DNA from: Cliona cf. orientalis
Taxonomy: Eukaryota; Porifera; Demospongiae; Clionaida; Clionaidae
Direction of reading: 5' to 3'
NCBI GenBank assembly: GCA_963930775.1
Contig: OZ005695.1
Coordinates: forward strand, 2,604,001-2,668,000
Length of the DNA: 64,000 nt
Shown: positions 61,597-64,000 of the stretch, one piece after another
Layout: every line of letters starts with the position of its first letter
How positions within the stretch are numbered: the stretch's first letter is position 1
Made by a program: the position numbers and the translations under genes
Notes under the pieces: model-generated
Database searches by the model: none
Told to the model about the DNA's origin: nothing
Seen by the model: only the letters and a program-made list of their open reading frames with translations

Positions 61597-64000
61597 TTAG
61601 CTAGTGTATGGCACAAGTTGATCATTAGAATCATTGATTGTAACTTCTGAAAAGGTAACTTCCGACGGCTCTGACTCATTTTGAAGTAAGTGAGTTGTCA
61701 ACTCGAGACGAAATCGTTGCTGATACCAACCAGACTTTTTCATCCTTCCCAAGATATTGGTCTCTACAGCAATGTGGTATGTCATGGCACAGACAGACAG
61801 CACAAACTGTACTCCAATAGAGACCAAAGCGACTGTAGTACCATCACCATTGATTTGTAGAACATAAAAAGTAGCAACGGCCAATGCAAGAATATTGAAG
61901 TAGGTGGTAAACTCAAGAACATTGAGCACCCATTGTTTATAAATGTTCATGCCTGAATAGGCATGCAATAAGAATATGCTACCAATGATGAGAGAAACAG
62001 CCAGCAAGTTGAACCTTGGTTCACCCGACACATTAATTGCTGCCGTGAGGTAGAGTGTCACTCGTGCCAGTAGAAGAAGTCCAGTCCAGTAGCGATTCTT
62101 AGTCACATATGGAGCATGATAGGTATCCATGAAAGAGGTTAGCTTAGCACTTTTTATCCACTTAAAAGCTGCTATATCTGTAAGTCGAACTAGCCACTGC
62201 CAAGCAATGAGGCCAAAAGTGTAGGCAACTCCGATTGCGAGTATTAAAATTGCCAAGATAAAGAGTGGAATGTGTTGTCCACTGAGATAGGGGATGGATG
62301 CATCTGGGAGCCACACTGCTTCCAAATATTCATTATTGTTCATTGGTGTGTAACGTAAGGTGGTATATGAAAAGATTTTTATGATACTCTGAAGCAACCT
62401 GGAATAGGAGAGCAAGATCAGAGTTGCAAGCATAGCTACTGGGTTCCGTTTGCTAATCAGCCTAGCGAACCTAAGGGAGTGTCTACTTATCAGTATGATA
62501 GCCATTAGCAGAAGAATCAAGTAAGTTGGGAAGGCCAGCTGTAACCAAACCTTGAAATATGTATCCAATCCCTTAATGAAACAGGCATCAAAACCGAGAT
62601 CAAGGTTAAGCCATGAAATAAATACGCTGAGAAAGTTAGGGTGATCAAATTGAAGGAACAAACCTTGATTTGCAGCAATGATGTTGGAATAGAATATCAT
62701 TCCATTGAGTGTTCCCTTGGCAACTGTCAGATTTAGTGTCAGCATGAGTATTACTACAGTTAGACCAGCTAGTATAGCACTGACCAAGAGTATAAGGAAG
62801 AGAGCAGGCCAATAGCGTGGACATGAAATGCATTGTGAGCTTCCAATAGATAAAGTCAGCCCTGTCTTGCAAGCTCCACATAGCAATCCAGAACGATTAA
62901 ATTTGCACTGAATATCTGGCCCTTCTGGATCACTTAAATTCACATGCACAGGAACTGAGGGTGATAGGCAATAATCAGAGGGGCATTGCTTGACTGTGAG
63001 GAGAGTTTCATTTGTCATATATGATATCCAAAAGTTGCTGTTCCTGCGTATCAATAGTGTTGTAGAGTTACAGTCCAATTCATTTGACAATTCCTTCAAT
63101 TTCTGGTGACAGATACAGATACATTTGTTTTTGATAACTTTGTTTTGCTCAAATCCCAGTGGGCAATGGCAAGGGATGAAAGCTATAGGAACTCGAAGTG
63201 GTGATATTCCCAAGTCTTTACAGGGGCCTTCAGCATAGATGACTAACTCTTCATTTAGCCTCGGTGAGACAATTGAGAATGATATGTCTTCACAGCTTGA
63301 TCCAATGCTCTGTACTTGCTGACTTTCTCCGAGACTACCTAGAGTACTACTTAAGTAGCTATTGACAGTAGCATTCACTGTGTGATTCAGGTGATCAACC
63401 GCAGCAACATGTACAGCAAATACGTTGTCCTTCTTGACTCTCATAGTTACAGGCTGTGAACCACATACAACATTCATAGATGAGTTACACAAGCATATTC
63501 TGACAGGTTTAGAAGTTGAACTCTGTTCAATAGTATTTGCAAATCCCGGGATACTCGAATATTTAACCATTTTACTATACGAGTTTACTGTACATCTATC
63601 TAAGAGTCCTCCAAACAAGTCTGCTCCTGAATGATTTGCTGTATTTTCATAAAAATAGACGGAATCTGTAATTATTGGATCATTGCTTTTTGATTTAGTA
63701 ACTGATGTTGATTGAAAGAAGCATTCAGATTGAGTAGCTGCTGTCAGTGTGTGTTTTTGTCCACTGGAACACATACCAATATTGGTATCATCAGCCACAT
63801 ATATTGCTCCTCCATAGTTGGCAGTGTTTTTGATAAAGCTTACAGTACTTAAATTATACCGAAGGATGTTTATTTTTGAGCCTGTCTCAAAAAAGGCCCC
63901 TCCTCCACATTCCTTTGCAAAATTTGATTCCAAAGTAATTGTTCCTCGTACTCCAACACTTCTCACATGTGGATGTATGCGTATAAGTTTGAGGAATGCA
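61597..64000 (-). CDS. Beta-helix / multi-pass membrane protein, paralogue 3 (5' part beyond window)
   Basis: On the minus strand the frame is open from the window edge to a stop at 61597-61599, about 800 codons, matching the C-terminal 60 % of paralogue 1. It starts within the last beta-helix repeats (GTITLESNFAKECGGGAFFE), then has the Cys-rich neck (GLLCGACKTG), the membrane segments and the short acidic tail, here slightly shorter (LLQNESEPSEVTFSEVTIND). There is no frameshift. The N-terminus, signal peptide and promoter lie beyond base 64000. It is convergent with paralogue 2. The clean frame argues that it is functional. Confidence 0.85.
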   Translation of the reverse strand, partial: AFLKLIRIHPHVRSVGVRGTITLESNFAKECGGGAFFETGSKINILRYNLSTVSFIKNTANYGGAIYVADDTNIGMCSSGQKHTLTAATQSECFFQSTSVTKSKSNDPIITDSVYFYENTANHSGADLFGGLLDRCTVNSYSKMVKYSSIPGFANTIEQSSTSKPVRICLCNSSMNVVCGSQPVTMRVKKDNVFAVHVAAVDHLNHTVNATVNSYLSSTLGSLGESQQVQSIGSSCEDISFSIVSPRLNEELVIYAEGPCKDLGISPLRVPIAFIPCHCPLGFEQNKVIKNKCICICHQKLKELSNELDCNSTTLLIRRNSNFWISYMTNETLLTVKQCPSDYCLSPSVPVHVNLSDPEGPDIQCKFNRSGLLCGACKTGLTLSIGSSQCISCPRYWPALFLILLVSAILAGLTVVILMLTLNLTVAKGTLNGMIFYSNIIAANQGLFLQFDHPNFLSVFISWLNLDLGFDACFIKGLDTYFKVWLQLAFPTYLILLLMAIILISRHSLRFARLISKRNPVAMLATLILLSYSRLLQSIIKIFSYTTLRYTPMNNNEYLEAVWLPDASIPYLSGQHIPLFILAILILAIGVAYTFGLIAWQWLVRLTDIAAFKWIKSAKLTSFMDTYHAPYVTKNRYWTGLLLLARVTLYLTAAINVSGEPRFNLLAVSLIIGSIFLLHAYSGMNIYKQWVLNVLEFTTYFNILALAVATFYVLQINGDGTTVALVSIGVQFVLSVCAMTYHIAVETNILGRMKKSGWYQQRFRLELTTHLLQNESEPSEVTFSEVTINDSNDQLVPYTS

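Noticed and set aside
1..64000. Prokaryotic-type features: operons, ribosome binding sites, CRISPR arrays, insertion sequences
   Set aside because: The genes have spliceosomal introns and animal-specific families; the direct repeats present are microsatellites or minisatellites, not spacer-repeat arrays.
1..64000. tRNA or rRNA genes
   Set aside because: I saw no cloverleaf with conserved A/B boxes and no rRNA-like segment on reading both strands; a tRNAscan-SE run would settle it.

Overview
This is eukaryotic, AT-rich genomic DNA from an animal. Protein-coding genes are broken by GT-AG introns, many only about 50-100 bp long, and introns and spacers are full of microsatellites and small inverted-repeat elements. 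A peptide O-xylosyltransferase (proteoglycan synthesis), an RBM18-type RNA-binding protein and a full-length RNF213-type giant ATPase/E3 indicate a metazoan. Compact introns plus a multicopy, intronless family of beta-helix/multi-pass membrane proteins suggest an early-branching marine animal, most likely a demosponge; that assignment is inference.

Layout. Bases 20-1402 (+) are the last exon of an unrecognised low-complexity protein. Bases 2121-16452 (-) hold a complete nine-exon xylosyltransferase gene (about 895 codons) with a 6-kb first intron containing a minisatellite and homopolymer tracts. It is divergent from a five-exon RBM18 gene (17289-19875, +, 248 aa), whose last intron carries a 377-bp near-perfect palindrome. 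Bases 21365-47742 (+) are one gene that I could resolve into 72 in-frame coding exons totalling 16,686 nt (5,561 aa): an RNF213 (mysterin) homologue. It keeps the two canonical AAA+ P-loops and the RZ finger, appears to lack the RING finger, contains two UBA-like domains that I do not recall in vertebrate RNF213, and has a tandem duplication of one exon in the E3 shell. Its introns hold several MITE-like elements.

Bases 48161-64000 are a cluster of a paralogous family of intronless genes: one intact (48161-52294, +), one with a frameshift and a stop near the 3' end (55552-59674, +), one intact but cut by the window edge (61597-64000, -), and a scrambled remnant (52795-53175). The encoded proteins have a signal peptide, a long repetitive beta-helix-like ectodomain, a Cys-rich neck and eight or nine hydrophobic segments, so they look like cell-surface receptors or channels of unknown function. 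A decayed copy of the RBM18 last intron and exon lies inside this cluster at 60541-61045.

Functionally the genes are not an operon. The xylosyltransferase acts in the Golgi, RBM18 binds RNA, and the RNF213 homologue is expected to be a cytosolic ubiquitin ligase. Any link between the RNF213-like gene and the neighbouring surface-protein family is speculation from adjacency.
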